A stretch of 64,000 nucleotides of DNA. Origin: Kibdelosporangium aridum. Its GTDB lineage: Bacteria > Actinomycetota > Actinomycetes > Mycobacteriales > Pseudonocardiaceae. The position numbers and the translations under genes were made by a program. The stretch lies in NCBI RefSeq assembly GCF_900176515.1, contig NZ_FWXV01000007.1, forward strand, positions 186,001 to 250,000, written 5' to 3'. This document shows positions 43,080 through 51,669 of this stretch, piece after piece (within the stretch, counting starts at the first letter, position 1; every line of letters begins with the position of its first letter). The notes under the pieces were generated by a model. It had not been told where the DNA came from, searched no databases, and saw nothing but the letters and a program-made list of their open reading frames with translations.

Positions 43080-43330
43080 ATGCCGCTGGGCAAAGGGGCT
43101 ACACCGGATAGGAACCTGAACTTCGCTAGTCATGCACTGGCAGATGCTCCGGGCATCCAGCGGCCGTTCGCGCCGACAGCGTCGTTCGCCACCCAACCAC
43201 CAGACCACCAGATCGGCCGCACACCGGCGCCCGGAAAACCCCCGGCACTCCACACCTGGCGCCCCGCACTCCGGCGCCCGGAACCCCGGCACCCCACATC
43301 CTGCGCCCGGCACCCCGCCCCCGGATCCGG

Positions 43331-43371
43331 CATCCGGCATCCGGCATCCGGCATCCGGCATCCGGCATCCG
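43331..43371. repeat. Tandem heptamer CATCCGG (five full copies plus a partial)
   Basis: Five consecutive CATCCGG units followed by CATCCG. It lies within a C-rich intergenic stretch. Copy number is likely variable between strains because of its simple tandem nature. Confidence 0.9.
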
Positions 43372-43755
43372 AAACCTGACCCAGGCACCCTCGGCGATTT
43401 CGGATCGGAAATATCGCCAGCGCGTTGGCGCAGCGACAACCGGTACCCGGCACCACTCTCCGGGGCCCGTCACCCGTCACTACATCCCGGCACTCCTCCC
43501 CCGGCGGCCGTCACCACATCCCGGCGCCCGTCGCCCGTCGCGGGCCGCTCGACACCCCGCTACACCGTTCAGCGGGATACGTCCGTCGCATACCCGCTTT
43601 CGTGACAGTGTTCCGCTGATAGAGCCGCCGCGGACTGGTTACCCCGCCATTGCCAGCGATCGATTGCAGGTGCAGCAATGGGGGCCCGTCCGGGTACGAA
43701 CGGGTGAGACCCGGCACACGTTGCACGCACCGCGCTACCGACGTTCGTCCATAGA

Positions 43756-43775
43756 GAATGTGCGTTTGCACATTC
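43756..43775. promoter_or_regulatory. 20-base palindrome upstream of the histidine kinase gene
   Basis: GAATGTGC, GTTT, GCACATTC: perfect eight-base arms in GC-rich surroundings, about 97 bases before the kinase ATG. Likely an operator of an unidentified regulator. Confidence 0.5.
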
Positions 43776-43871
43776 CTTGCCGACCGGGCGTCCGCGTTCG
43801 AGGATCGGACTGTCTTAAGTAGGTGACGAAGGGCGTACACCCCACGACCTTTCGTCAGAGAGGCCGAGCCA

Positions 43872-45245
43872 ATGCCACGACAAAGACACCGGCCGGCCGA
43901 GGAACATGGCGGGGCCACAAGCCCGAGCGACGTTCCCCGGCAGCGAGGAGATGGCTCCCCCATTCGGTCAGCGGCGACCGGGGACAGCCCATTGCCGATC
44001 CATGAGGACACGCAGGCCAAACCAAGGGGTTCCACGGTGGTCACGCACACTTTGACAGCCGGGCATGCGGGGGAAGTGGCCCGCCAGGTCACGCGCGCCC
44101 GAAATCCATACGCCAGCCTTGACCGCTTCAAACAGATCCACCGCCATCCAGTCGCCAGAAACCTGGCGTTGGACGCGCTCGCGGTGATCGTCGCGGTGGC
44201 TGACGTCTGGCTGGTGATCCCCGAAAAGGCCCAGCCGTACTCGATCGTCCTGTCCGGCGTCGCCTGCACGGCCATGGTGCTGCGCAGACGGTTCCCCTTC
44301 TTGGCCGTACTGATCACCATTCCGGGTTTCTTGGCGGGCTGGGCGCAGCTCGCGGCGATGATCGCGTTGTGCACGCTGGCCAGGCGCAAGCTCTGGATGT
44401 GGCAGACGATGGCTGCCGGGGTCCTGGTCTGGATGTCCCGGTACGTCCGGTGGCCGCTGAGCGAATTCGTCGACCTGAATTGGCGTGAACATGTCCTCAA
44501 CGGTCTGTACGGCATTTTGGTCGCCGGTATGCCGATCGCGCTCGGACTGCTTATGGCCCTGCGTAAGCAGCTCTCCGACCGGCTCGCCGACCTGGCCGAA
44601 AGCCGTGAACGGGAACGCAGGCTGCACGAACAGACCATCCGCGCCGCGGAACGCGCCAGTTTGGCCCGCGAGATGCACGATGTGGTGTCCCATCAGGTCA
44701 CCTTGATCGCCATGCAGGCGGGCGCGCTCGCGGTCTCCGCGCACGACGAGGAGTCCCGGCAAGGCGCGAACACCATCAGGCAGTTGAGCAAACGCACGCT
44801 CGACGAGCTGCGTGACCTGGTCGGCGTGCTGCGTTCGGGCACGTTCGACGACGGCGTGCATCCGGGACTGGAGGAGCTGCCGCAGTTGCTGCGCAACTCC
44901 GAGGTGCCGGTCGAGCTGGCCGAACAGGTGGTTCCTGACTCGGTGCCGCCCGCGGTCTCGCGTGCGGCGTACCGGACCGTGCAGGAAGCGTTGACCAACA
45001 TCCACAAACACTCGCCGGGTGCCAAAGCTGTGATCCGGCTGTTCCCCTGCGGATCGGCGTTGATCGTCGAAGTGGTCAACGACCAGGCCGACCCCGAGAT
45101 GGCGTATTCCAGCCGGCTGCCGTCCGGCGGGCACGGCCTGCTCGGTGTCCGGGAACGAGCCGTCCTGCTCGGCGGTACGTTCCACGCCGGCCACACACCG
45201 GACGGCGGTTTCCGGGTCTGCGTGACCTACCCGACCGAGAACTGA
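43872..45245 (+). CDS. Two-component sensor histidine kinase (NarL/DesK type)
   Basis: 457 residues. After a non-conserved Pro/Arg-rich leader come several membrane helices (about 100-230), a HisKA_3 dimerisation domain with the phospho-acceptor His269 in AREMHDVVSHQ, and an ATPase domain with N-box VQEALTNIHKHSPG and G-box GGHGLLGVRERA. It phosphorylates a response regulator, but none lies beside it. ATG 43872 follows GAGAGG; a GTG at 44037 would remove the leader and is a fair alternative. A strong terminator follows. Confidence 0.88.
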   Translation: MPRQRHRPAEEHGGATSPSDVPRQRGDGSPIRSAATGDSPLPIHEDTQAKPRGSTVVTHTLTAGHAGEVARQVTRARNPYASLDRFKQIHRHPVARNLALDALAVIVAVADVWLVIPEKAQPYSIVLSGVACTAMVLRRRFPFLAVLITIPGFLAGWAQLAAMIALCTLARRKLWMWQTMAAGVLVWMSRYVRWPLSEFVDLNWREHVLNGLYGILVAGMPIALGLLMALRKQLSDRLADLAESRERERRLHEQTIRAAERASLAREMHDVVSHQVTLIAMQAGALAVSAHDEESRQGANTIRQLSKRTLDELRDLVGVLRSGTFDDGVHPGLEELPQLLRNSEVPVELAEQVVPDSVPPAVSRAAYRTVQEALTNIHKHSPGAKAVIRLFPCGSALIVEVVNDQADPEMAYSSRLPSGGHGLLGVRERAVLLGGTFHAGHTPDGGFRVCVTYPTEN

Positions 45246-45268
45246 CTGAAGCCGCAGACAGCTCAAAA

Positions 45269-45302
45269 CCCTCGTAGGTGCCGCACCAGGCACTTACGAG
45301 GG
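45269..45302. terminator. Bidirectional terminator between the kinase and rbpA
   Basis: CCCTCGTAGGTGCC, loop GCACCA, GGCACTTACGAGGG, with one mismatch in the stem. It lies between convergent stops. Confidence 0.85.
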
Positions 45303-45319
45303 TTGTTGAGTCTCTGGGC

Positions 45320-45661
45320 TCAGCCTTCGCGCTGTGCGCGGAGCTTGGCCAGCGCCTCGGCGAGGATCGCCTCGCCATCAGCGTCCGACCTGCGCTCCTT
45401 CACGTACGCGAGGTGAGTCTTGTACGGCTCGTTCCGGGGTGCGTTCGGCGGCGCTTGCTGGTCACGGCCACCCGGCAGGCCGCAGCGCGGGCAATCCCAC
45501 GACTCCGGCTCTTCCGCGTCGACCGCGAACGACGGACGGGACTCGTGCCCGTTCGCACACCAGTAGGACACTCGGCGACGCGGAGCGGACTCGCCGCGCT
45601 CCGACTCACCCATCGGTCCAGCACCGACCCGGGTACCCCGAATCGCGTTACCACCAGCCAT
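45320..45661 (-). CDS. rbpA: RNA polymerase-binding protein RbpA
   Basis: 113 residues. Actinomycete-specific transcription factor that binds RNA polymerase and group 1/2 sigma factors. Visible: NAIRGTRVGAGPMGESERG (sigma-contact and basic linker region), a zinc-ribbon-like core with WCANGH and WDCPRCGLPG, and the very conserved RNEPYKTHLAYVKERRSDAD C-terminal part. Typical length. It lies just downstream of secG on the same strand. It strongly supports an actinomycete origin. Confidence 0.97.
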   Translation of the reverse strand: MAGGNAIRGTRVGAGPMGESERGESAPRRRVSYWCANGHESRPSFAVDAEEPESWDCPRCGLPGGRDQQAPPNAPRNEPYKTHLAYVKERRSDADGEAILAEALAKLRAQREG

Positions 45662-45742
45662 CGGCCCTCACACCCCCATCACACACGGCTATCCCGCAAT
45701 GGTTGATCGGTGAACACTCGTACGTCCCCAGCGCGCGGGCAC

Positions 45743-45976
45743 TCACGCGATCTTGATCAGCAACCCGAGCCCGATGATGCAGATCAGCCAGATGACTCCG
45801 ACCACCAGGGTGGCACGGTCGAGGTTCTTCTCCACCACGCTTGACCCCGAAAGGCTCGACTGCATCCCGCCACCGAAGAGCGACGACAAACCACCGCCAC
45901 GGCCGCGGTGCAGCAGCACCAAGAGGATCAACAGCACGCTCGTGGCGATCAAACCGATTTGCAGAGCCAGTTCCAT
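45743..45976 (-). CDS. secG: Protein translocase subunit SecG
   Basis: 77 residues with two membrane helices separated by a Gly/Ser-rich loop (RGRGGGLSSLFGGGMQSSLSG), the classic SecG pattern. It is an accessory subunit of the SecYEG channel. Its place after tpiA in gap-pgk-tpiA-secG is standard in actinomycetes. Confidence 0.95.
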   Translation of the reverse strand: MELALQIGLIATSVLLILLVLLHRGRGGGLSSLFGGGMQSSLSGSSVVEKNLDRATLVVGVIWLICIIGLGLLIKIA

Positions 45977-46114
45977 TTCATCCTCGCTGTCGCACGGCAG
46001 GAATCACAGATTACCTCGTACGTGTCCCGCTTTGACCACGGGCCGTGTAAAGACCCAACGCTTGTGTCACGTAAACAGTCGGTTCGCCGGTTCAGTTCCC
46101 CGATCGAACGAGAT

Positions 46115-46900
46115 TCAGACGAACGGACCGCCCGCGGCCATCGCGGAGAGCTTGGTGAACTCCTCGCCGTCCAGGCTCGCGCCGCCGACCAGGGCACCGT
46201 CGATGTCCGGCTGGGCCATCAGGTCGGAGACGTTGCTCGACTTCACTGACCCGCCGTAGAGGACGCGCACCTTCGTCGCGACCTCGGCGCCGTATTTCTC
46301 TTCGAGCTGTTTGCGCAGCGCACCGCAGACTTCCTGCGCGTCCGCCGGGGTGGCCACCTTGCCGGTGCCGATCGCCCACACGGGCTCGTATGCGATGACG
46401 ATCTTCTCGACCTGCTCGGCCTTGAGGCCCTTGAGGTCGGCGACGAGCTGCTCGTTGCAGTGGTTCACGTGCCCAGCGGCCTCCCGCACGTCGAGCTTCT
46501 CGCCGACGCACAGGATGGGCGTGATGCCGTGCTTGAGGGCCTGCTTGACCTTCTTGTTGATCAGCTCGTCGCTTTCCTCGTGGTACTCGCGGCGCTCGGA
46601 GTGCCCGACCACGACGTACTGGCAGCCCAGCTTGGCCAGCATCGGGCCGGAGATGTCGCCGGTGTAGGCGCCCGACTCGTGCGGGGCGAGGTCCTGCGCC
46701 CCGTGCTTGATCTGGAGCTTGTCGCCCTCGATCACGTTCTGCACAGCGCGGATCGCGGTGAACGGCGGCAGGACCGCGACCTCCACCTTGGCGTAGTACT
46801 TCTCCGGCAGCGAGAACGCGATCTTCTGCACCAGCGCGATGGCCTCGAGGTGGTTGAGGTTCATCTTCCAGTTGCCGGCGATCAGCGGCGTGCGAGCCAT
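46115..46900 (-). CDS. tpiA: Triosephosphate isomerase
   Basis: 261 residues. Catalytic residues Lys12 (AGNWKMN), His100 (VVGHSERR) and Glu172 (AYEPVWAIGTG) are in place, and the phosphate-binding YGGSVKSSN segment is present. Interconverts dihydroxyacetone phosphate and glyceraldehyde 3-phosphate. It follows pgk by six bases. Confidence 0.97.
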   Translation of the reverse strand: MARTPLIAGNWKMNLNHLEAIALVQKIAFSLPEKYYAKVEVAVLPPFTAIRAVQNVIEGDKLQIKHGAQDLAPHESGAYTGDISGPMLAKLGCQYVVVGHSERREYHEESDELINKKVKQALKHGITPILCVGEKLDVREAAGHVNHCNEQLVADLKGLKAEQVEKIVIAYEPVWAIGTGKVATPADAQEVCGALRKQLEEKYGAEVATKVRVLYGGSVKSSNVSDLMAQPDIDGALVGGASLDGEEFTKLSAMAAGGPFV

Positions 46901-46906
46901 GTCGGG

Positions 46907-48130
46907 TCAGTCCTCCAGAACCTGGACGCCGGGCAATTGCTTGCCCTCGAGGAACTCCAGCGACGCGCCGCCGCCGGTCGAGATATGTGAGAAACCGTCC
47001 TCGGGCAGGCCGAGCTGGCGTACGGCCGCAGCGGAGTCACCGCCGCCGACCACGCTGAACGCCTTGCTGTCGACCAGCGCCTGCGCCACGGCGCGGGTGC
47101 CGCCTGCGAACGCCTCGAACTCGAACACGCCCATCGGGCCGTTCCAGAACACGGTGGCCGCGTCGGCCAGTTTCGACGCGAACAGCTCACGCGTCTTCGG
47201 GCCGATGTCCAGGCCCTGCCGGTCGGCCGGGATCTCGGTCGCGGCGACGACCTCGTGCGGCGCGTCCGGCCCGAACTCGGTCGCGGCCAGCACGTCCACC
47301 GGCAGCAGCAGCTCGACGCCGCGCTTCTCGGCGTCCTCGAGGAAGCCACGCACCTGGTCGAGCTGGTCTTCCTGGAGCAGCGACTGGCCGACCTCGTGGC
47401 CCTGGGCCTTGAGGAACGTGTACGCCATGCCGCCGCCGATGAGCAGCCGGTCGACCTTGGTCAGCAGGTTGGCGATGACGCCGAGCTTGTCGGAGACCTT
47501 CGCGCCACCGAGCACCACAACGTATGGCCGCTCGGTGCCTGTGGCCTGATTTCCGGCTCCGCCGGAGGCGGTCAGCTTGTGCAGGACCTCGACCTCGGCG
47601 AGCACCAGGCCGCCCGCGTAGTGCGGAAGGCGCTTGGCCACGTCGAACACCGACGCCTGCTTGCGGTGCACGACGCCGAAGCCGTCGGACACGAACGCGT
47701 CGGCGAACTGCGCCAGCTCGTCGGCCAGCGCGCCCCGCTCGGCTTCGTCCTTGCTGGTCTCGCGCGCGTCGAAGCGGATGTTCTCCAGCAACGCGACGTC
47801 GCCGTCGGCCAGGGACCCGACGGTCGCCTTGGCCGATTCGCCGGTGACGTCCGCGGCCAGCTTGACGTCCTTGCCGAGCAGCTCACCCAGCCGCTTGGCC
47901 ACGGGCTTGAGGGAGAACTTCGGGTCCGGCTCGCCCTTGGGGCGGCCGAGGTGCGCGGTGACAACGACCCGCGCGCCCGCGCCCGTGAGCTGCTGGATGG
48001 TGGGCAGCGACGCACGGACACGGCCGTCGTCGGTGATCGTCTCGCCGTCCAGAGGGACGTTCAGGTCGGCACGCACGAGCACGCGCCGACCTGACACACC
48101 CTCGGCCAGCAAATCAGCCAGGGTCTTCAT
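46907..48130 (-). CDS. pgk: Phosphoglycerate kinase
   Basis: 407 residues. N-terminal substrate site VLVRADLNVPLDG, later VTAHLGRPKGEPD and LLENIRFDARE, the hinge region VVLGGAKVSDK, and the C-terminal nucleotide motif VGGGDSAAA. Makes ATP from 1,3-bisphosphoglycerate. Middle gene of the gap-pgk-tpiA cluster, with nine bases from gap. ATG 48130 fits the family start. Confidence 0.97.
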   Translation of the reverse strand: MKTLADLLAEGVSGRRVLVRADLNVPLDGETITDDGRVRASLPTIQQLTGAGARVVVTAHLGRPKGEPDPKFSLKPVAKRLGELLGKDVKLAADVTGESAKATVGSLADGDVALLENIRFDARETSKDEAERGALADELAQFADAFVSDGFGVVHRKQASVFDVAKRLPHYAGGLVLAEVEVLHKLTASGGAGNQATGTERPYVVVLGGAKVSDKLGVIANLLTKVDRLLIGGGMAYTFLKAQGHEVGQSLLQEDQLDQVRGFLEDAEKRGVELLLPVDVLAATEFGPDAPHEVVAATEIPADRQGLDIGPKTRELFASKLADAATVFWNGPMGVFEFEAFAGGTRAVAQALVDSKAFSVVGGGDSAAAVRQLGLPEDGFSHISTGGGASLEFLEGKQLPGVQVLED

Positions 48131-48139
48131 CTCTGTACG

Positions 48140-49147
48140 TCAGCCGATCTTCGAGGCGACCAGGGTGACCAGGTCCGCGAGGCGGTTGGAGTAACCCCAC
48201 TCGTTGTCGTACCAGCCGACGACCTTGACCTGGTTGCCGATGACCTTGGTCAGCGGCGCGTCGTAGATGCAGGACGCCGGGTCGGTGACGATGTCGGCCG
48301 ACACGATCGGGTCGGTGTTGTAGCGAAGGATGCCCTTCAGCCCACCCTCAGCGGCCGCCTTGAACGCGGCGTTGACCTCGTCGACGGTGGTGTCGCGGCC
48401 GACGGTGACCGTGAGGTCGGTGGCCGAACCGGTCGGCACCGGCACGCGCAGCGCGTAACCGTCGAGCTTGCCGTTGAGCTCCGGCAGCACCAGGCCGATG
48501 GCCTTGGCCGCACCGGTGGACGTCGGGACGACGTTCAGCGCGGCAGCGCGGGCGCGGCGCAGGTCCTTGTGCGGCGCGTCCTGCAGGTTCTGGTCCTGCG
48601 TGTACGCGTGGATGGTGGTCATCAGGCCGCGCTCGACGGTGAAGGTGTCGTGCAGGACCTTGGCCAGCGGGGCCAGGCAGTTGGTGGTGCAGGAGGCGTT
48701 GGAGATGACGACCTGCGAGCCGTCGTACTTGTCCTCGTTCGCACCGAGCACGACCGTGAGGTCCTCGCCCTTGGCCGGGGCGGAGATGATGACCTTCTTG
48801 GCGCCGCCCTCGTCGACGTGCTTGCGGGCGTCGGCGGCGTTGGTGAAGAAGCCGGTGGACTCGACCACGACGTCCACGCCGAGGTCCTTCCACGGCAGCT
48901 TGCCGGGGTCGCGCTCGGCCAGGGCCTTGATGGTCTTGCCGCCGACGACGATGCCCTCGTCGGACACGCTCACGTCCTCCGAGAGCCTGCCGAGGATGCT
49001 GTCGTACTTCAGGAGGTGGGCCATGGTGGCCACGTCGCCCAGGTCGTTGAACGCCACAATCTCGATGTCGTGGCCGCTCGCCTGAACGGCGCGCCAGAAG
49101 TTCCGGCCGATCCGGCCGAAACCGTTGACACCTACTCGGACCGTCAC
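48140..49147 (-). CDS. gap: Glyceraldehyde-3-phosphate dehydrogenase
   Basis: 335 residues. NAD-binding GVNGFGRIGRNFWRA, catalytic Cys153 in SNASCTTNC, and WYDNEWGYSNR at the C-terminus. Starts with GTG 49147. First gene of the glycolytic run. The upstream divergent region (199 bases) must hold its promoter and that of the Rieske-type gene. Confidence 0.97.
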   Translation of the reverse strand: MTVRVGVNGFGRIGRNFWRAVQASGHDIEIVAFNDLGDVATMAHLLKYDSILGRLSEDVSVSDEGIVVGGKTIKALAERDPGKLPWKDLGVDVVVESTGFFTNAADARKHVDEGGAKKVIISAPAKGEDLTVVLGANEDKYDGSQVVISNASCTTNCLAPLAKVLHDTFTVERGLMTTIHAYTQDQNLQDAPHKDLRRARAAALNVVPTSTGAAKAIGLVLPELNGKLDGYALRVPVPTGSATDLTVTVGRDTTVDEVNAAFKAAAEGGLKGILRYNTDPIVSADIVTDPASCIYDAPLTKVIGNQVKVVGWYDNEWGYSNRLADLVTLVASKIG

Positions 49148-49346
49148 GGTGAGCTCCTTGAGTTCGTGCTGTCAGGGGTGAGTCGGGCGAACCAACACTA
49201 CTGCCCTGGTCCTGGCGCCATTGCCACAGTGCCGACCGCGTCACTTTATCGAATCAGAACCCGGATGGTTGAACCGGATATCCGCGGGCGGCGTGATCTT
49301 CCGATAACAACCCGGACGCCTACCCACCACCTTTTGGAGGCATCTC

Positions 49347-49790
49347 TTGCCGGACCCCACTCGCCGCACGGTCGTGTGCGGCCTGCTAGCCGGTCTGGTC
49401 GCGCCGGTCTCGCTCGCCGCCTGCTCGTCCTCCACTGACACACCGCCCGCCACGCCACCCGCCTCCACCGGCGGTGGCGGTACGGCCGGAGGCGGTGGCA
49501 CACCGCTGGCCAAGCTCGCCGACGTCCCAGTCGGCGGCGGCACGATAGTCAACGGCGGCCCAGGCAAAGTCCTGCTCGTACGACCGACCGAGAACGAAGT
49601 CCGCGGCTTCGACCCCGTGTGCCCGCACGCGGGCGTCACGGTCTCCGCGCCGTCGGGCAGCACCATCACGTGCCCCGGCCACGGCAGCGTGTTCAACGCT
49701 TCGAACGGTGACGTGCAGAAGGGACCGGCCACGACCGGCCTGACCCCAGTCGCTGTGAAGATCAACGGCGACTCGATCGTCACCGCATGA
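49347..49790 (+). CDS. Rieske [2Fe-2S] lipoprotein
   Basis: 147 residues starting with TTG 49347 after GGAGG. A twin-arginine-type start (TRRTVVCGLL) leads to a lipobox LAAC, so Cys26 may be lipidated. A Gly/Thr/Pro-rich linker follows. The Rieske domain has both ligand pairs: CPHAG with Cys92/His94 and CPGHG with Cys109/His112. Small secreted Rieske proteins of this kind are widespread in actinomycetes; they are presumed electron carriers with unknown partners. Confidence 0.9.
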   Translation: MPDPTRRTVVCGLLAGLVAPVSLAACSSSTDTPPATPPASTGGGGTAGGGGTPLAKLADVPVGGGTIVNGGPGKVLLVRPTENEVRGFDPVCPHAGVTVSAPSGSTITCPGHGSVFNASNGDVQKGPATTGLTPVAVKINGDSIVTA

Positions 49791-49865
49791 GACCTGTTCG
49801 GCGGATGTGACGACGCTGAGTGACCGATAGCGTCCGGTGTTTCGCAGCTTGGGGAGGTATGCGAG

Positions 49866-50534
49866 ATGCCGGGGTTCTTCACGGACAAAAATGGCGTCGT
49901 CCGTCCGCTGAACGGCAAGAAATCCAAGAGCGGTGCGGTGGTGGCGCTCGCCGCCGCCGGCGTGATCGCGGTGGGCGCAGGTGCCGCGACCGGCGGCGCC
50001 GGTGCCTCAACTGCCGCGGTCTCCGCCGGTTCGTCCACTGGATCAGGTGCGGCGCAAGCGATCCGCGTTCGCGCGAAAAGCAGCAAGGACTCCGCCCGCA
50101 AAGGACGCCATGACGAGGCTTGGCGGCGGATGTCCTGGAAATCGGTCAAGCGTCTGGCGAAACAGCAACTGCGCTGCGGGCCGCAGTCCTACGGCGAAGT
50201 CCAGCAATTCTTCTTGCGGAACCCGTGCAAGTCCCTCGATCGGATGCTCGTTCATCTCACGGATGACGACGGCAGCTCGCTAGCCGTGATGGTCGCGTGG
50301 GTACGGATGCCGAAAACCACTTCGGCACAAGGCCTTCGTCGTCTCGCGGACAAGTACGGCACGGGTTGCGTGACGCCCGTTGCTGGCTCACCGAAGCCGA
50401 CTGGGCAGCACTACGCGTCACGTCGTTCCGGCGCGCTGGTGGTGATCGCCGAAGCAGAACCCGTCAGCGGGCGACCCACTGACGAAGCTCTGAACGCGGC
50501 GGCTGACATCGCAGCCCAGTTCCCACCCCCGTAG
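49866..50534 (+). CDS. Hypothetical protein with one N-terminal membrane helix
   Basis: 222 residues from ATG 49866, preceded by GGGAGG. One hydrophobic helix (about 23-48) is rich in Ala/Gly, followed by a basic linker and a soluble domain containing LRCGPQSYGEVQQFFLRNPCKSLDRMLVHL and ALVVIAEAEPVSGRP. Three Cys are present. Similar proteins with an LxxNPCxSLDR core occur in actinomycetes with unknown function. Confidence 0.75.
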   Translation: MPGFFTDKNGVVRPLNGKKSKSGAVVALAAAGVIAVGAGAATGGAGASTAAVSAGSSTGSGAAQAIRVRAKSSKDSARKGRHDEAWRRMSWKSVKRLAKQQLRCGPQSYGEVQQFFLRNPCKSLDRMLVHLTDDDGSSLAVMVAWVRMPKTTSAQGLRRLADKYGTGCVTPVAGSPKPTGQHYASRRSGALVVIAEAEPVSGRPTDEALNAAADIAAQFPPP

Positions 50535-50672
50535 GCGGGAAAACCGCTCACCAAGACCGCGTCCCCTGGCGTTATCGTGCACGCCATGGAATGGGTACGC
50601 ATCTTGTCGTTCCGGAACGAAGGCGGGTACTGGACGCGGCGCGCACTGTCGCTTTGACTGCTTGACCGCGGC

Positions 50673-50855
50673 ATGGACTGGTTCCCGTTCCGAGACGACG
50701 AGGTCCGCATCGACGTGATGCGCGTCGCCGATCCGCAAGGTCCGACCTGTTGGTGCGCCATCTCTGTCACAGCGGATGGGTTGCGCAGGCTCGGCCTGCA
50801 TCCCGATCAGCCGACGTCACGAATTGTCGGCTCAAGTCCGTGGTGGCCGCGCTAG
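50673..50855 (+). CDS. Possible small protein (60 residues), doubtful
   Basis: MDWFPFRDDEVRIDVMRVADP and later TADGLRRLGLHPDQP. A separate tiny frame at 50586 (MEWVRILSFRNEGGYW) precedes it, which suggests either an unrelated upstream peptide or a frameshifted single gene. No clear ribosome site. Its end overlaps the convergent hydrolase by 24 bases. Kept at low confidence. Confidence 0.25.
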   Translation: MDWFPFRDDEVRIDVMRVADPQGPTCWCAISVTADGLRRLGLHPDQPTSRIVGSSPWWPR

Positions 50856-51659
50856 GAACTCGTCCACGGCCCGCCGGAACTCGGCGGGCTGCTCGATCCA
50901 CGGGTAGTGCCCGCACTCCTCGATCACCGCGACCTCGCCGTGCGGGAACAGGTCGGCAAGCGCGATCACCGGCGCGAATCCCGTCAGGCAATCCGAGTCA
51001 CCGGCGATGACGAGCGTCGGCGCGGTCACCGCGCCAAGCCTGGACGGCAGGTCGGCGGGCGGCTGGACGCTGAAGTAGTCCTGTGCCGCCGCGAGGTCCC
51101 AGCGGCCGATCGCGGCGTGCCGCTGTTCGGCAACATCCCATTTCCTATATCCGATAGGCGCGGTGGCACGGTTCCAGGCGTTGAACGCGTCGTCATCGGA
51201 CACGTCAGGGCCCGCTTCGAACGCCTGCAGAGCGGTGTCGAACGCCGGGTCGCCGCGCCTGGCGTCGATCAGCTTCGCCGCGTCCGACGGATCAGATATC
51301 AAATAGGTTGCCGGCGGAGTGATCAGCACCAGGCGTTCGACCCGCGACGGGAACTGAGCGGCGTACGAGATCGCCAGCCGCGTACCCGCCGAGTGCGCGA
51401 CGATGACCAGCCGCTCGACGCCAAGTTGTGACCGCAGGGCATCCACGTCGGACGCCTGAGCCCAGTACGAACCAGCGCCGCCGGACGGTGACTGACCCAC
51501 GCCGCGAAGGTGCGGCACGACGAGCCCGCTCAGCCCGGCCAAGTCGCCCAGGTAACTCGGGTGCCGTGCGGCCCCACCGGCAAGCGTGACGACGGGACCG
51601 CCCTCCCCTAGAACGTCGTAGTGCAAGGACACGCCATCTGCGGCAACGTAATTCGGCAC
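50832..51659 (-). CDS. Cytoplasmic alpha/beta-fold hydrolase (operon end)
   Basis: 275 residues without a signal peptide. Nucleophile Ser90 in VAHSAGTR, acid near Asp221-Asp223 in AGDSDCLTG, and His251 in ECGHYPW. Oxyanion region LAGGAARH. It is the last gene of the cutinase-importer operon, starting ten bases after the binding-protein stop. It could split ester oligomers after import; the substrate is unknown. It holds the second copy of the AT-rich 16-mer at 51143, and another AT-rich patch near 51290. Confidence 0.85.
   Translation of the reverse strand: MPNYVAADGVSLHYDVLGEGGPVVTLAGGAARHPSYLGDLAGLSGLVVPHLRGVGQSPSGGAGSYWAQASDVDALRSQLGVERLVIVAHSAGTRLAISYAAQFPSRVERLVLITPPATYLISDPSDAAKLIDARRGDPAFDTALQAFEAGPDVSDDDAFNAWNRATAPIGYRKWDVAEQRHAAIGRWDLAAAQDYFSVQPPADLPSRLGAVTAPTLVIAGDSDCLTGFAPVIALADLFPHGEVAVIEECGHYPWIEQPAEFRRAVDEFLARPPRT
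51143..51158. repeat. AT-rich 16-mer, copy 2
   Basis: TCCTATATCCGATAGG, identical to 5101-5116 but in an unrelated gene. See the finding on the TATCCGAT word family. Confidence 0.7.
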
Positions 51660-51669
51660 ATCCCGAATC

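Larger units (their letters stand above)
42950..43871. other. 922-base intergenic region with C-rich repeats
   Basis: No gene is convincing here. From about 43130 to 43560 the plus strand is strongly C-rich, with degenerate units like CCCGGCACC, and includes a perfect run of CATCCGG heptamers. Several frames are open only because of this composition. A palindrome at 43756 and a ribosome site lie before the histidine kinase. An ATCGGAT/ATCCGAT inverted repeat lies before the ABC exporter. Confidence 0.6.

Noticed and set aside
43331..43371. Possible CRISPR array
   Set aside because: The units are directly adjacent heptamers with no spacers and no cas genes nearby.
42645..43480. Minus-strand frames with repeated MPDAGCR units
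   Set aside because: The repeat comes from the CATCCGG heptamers read in frame; there is no start context or conserved sequence.
43790..43825. Promoter -35/-10 pair for the histidine kinase
   Set aside because: TTGCCG and TTAAGT are too far apart (32 bases) and other pairings are too close.
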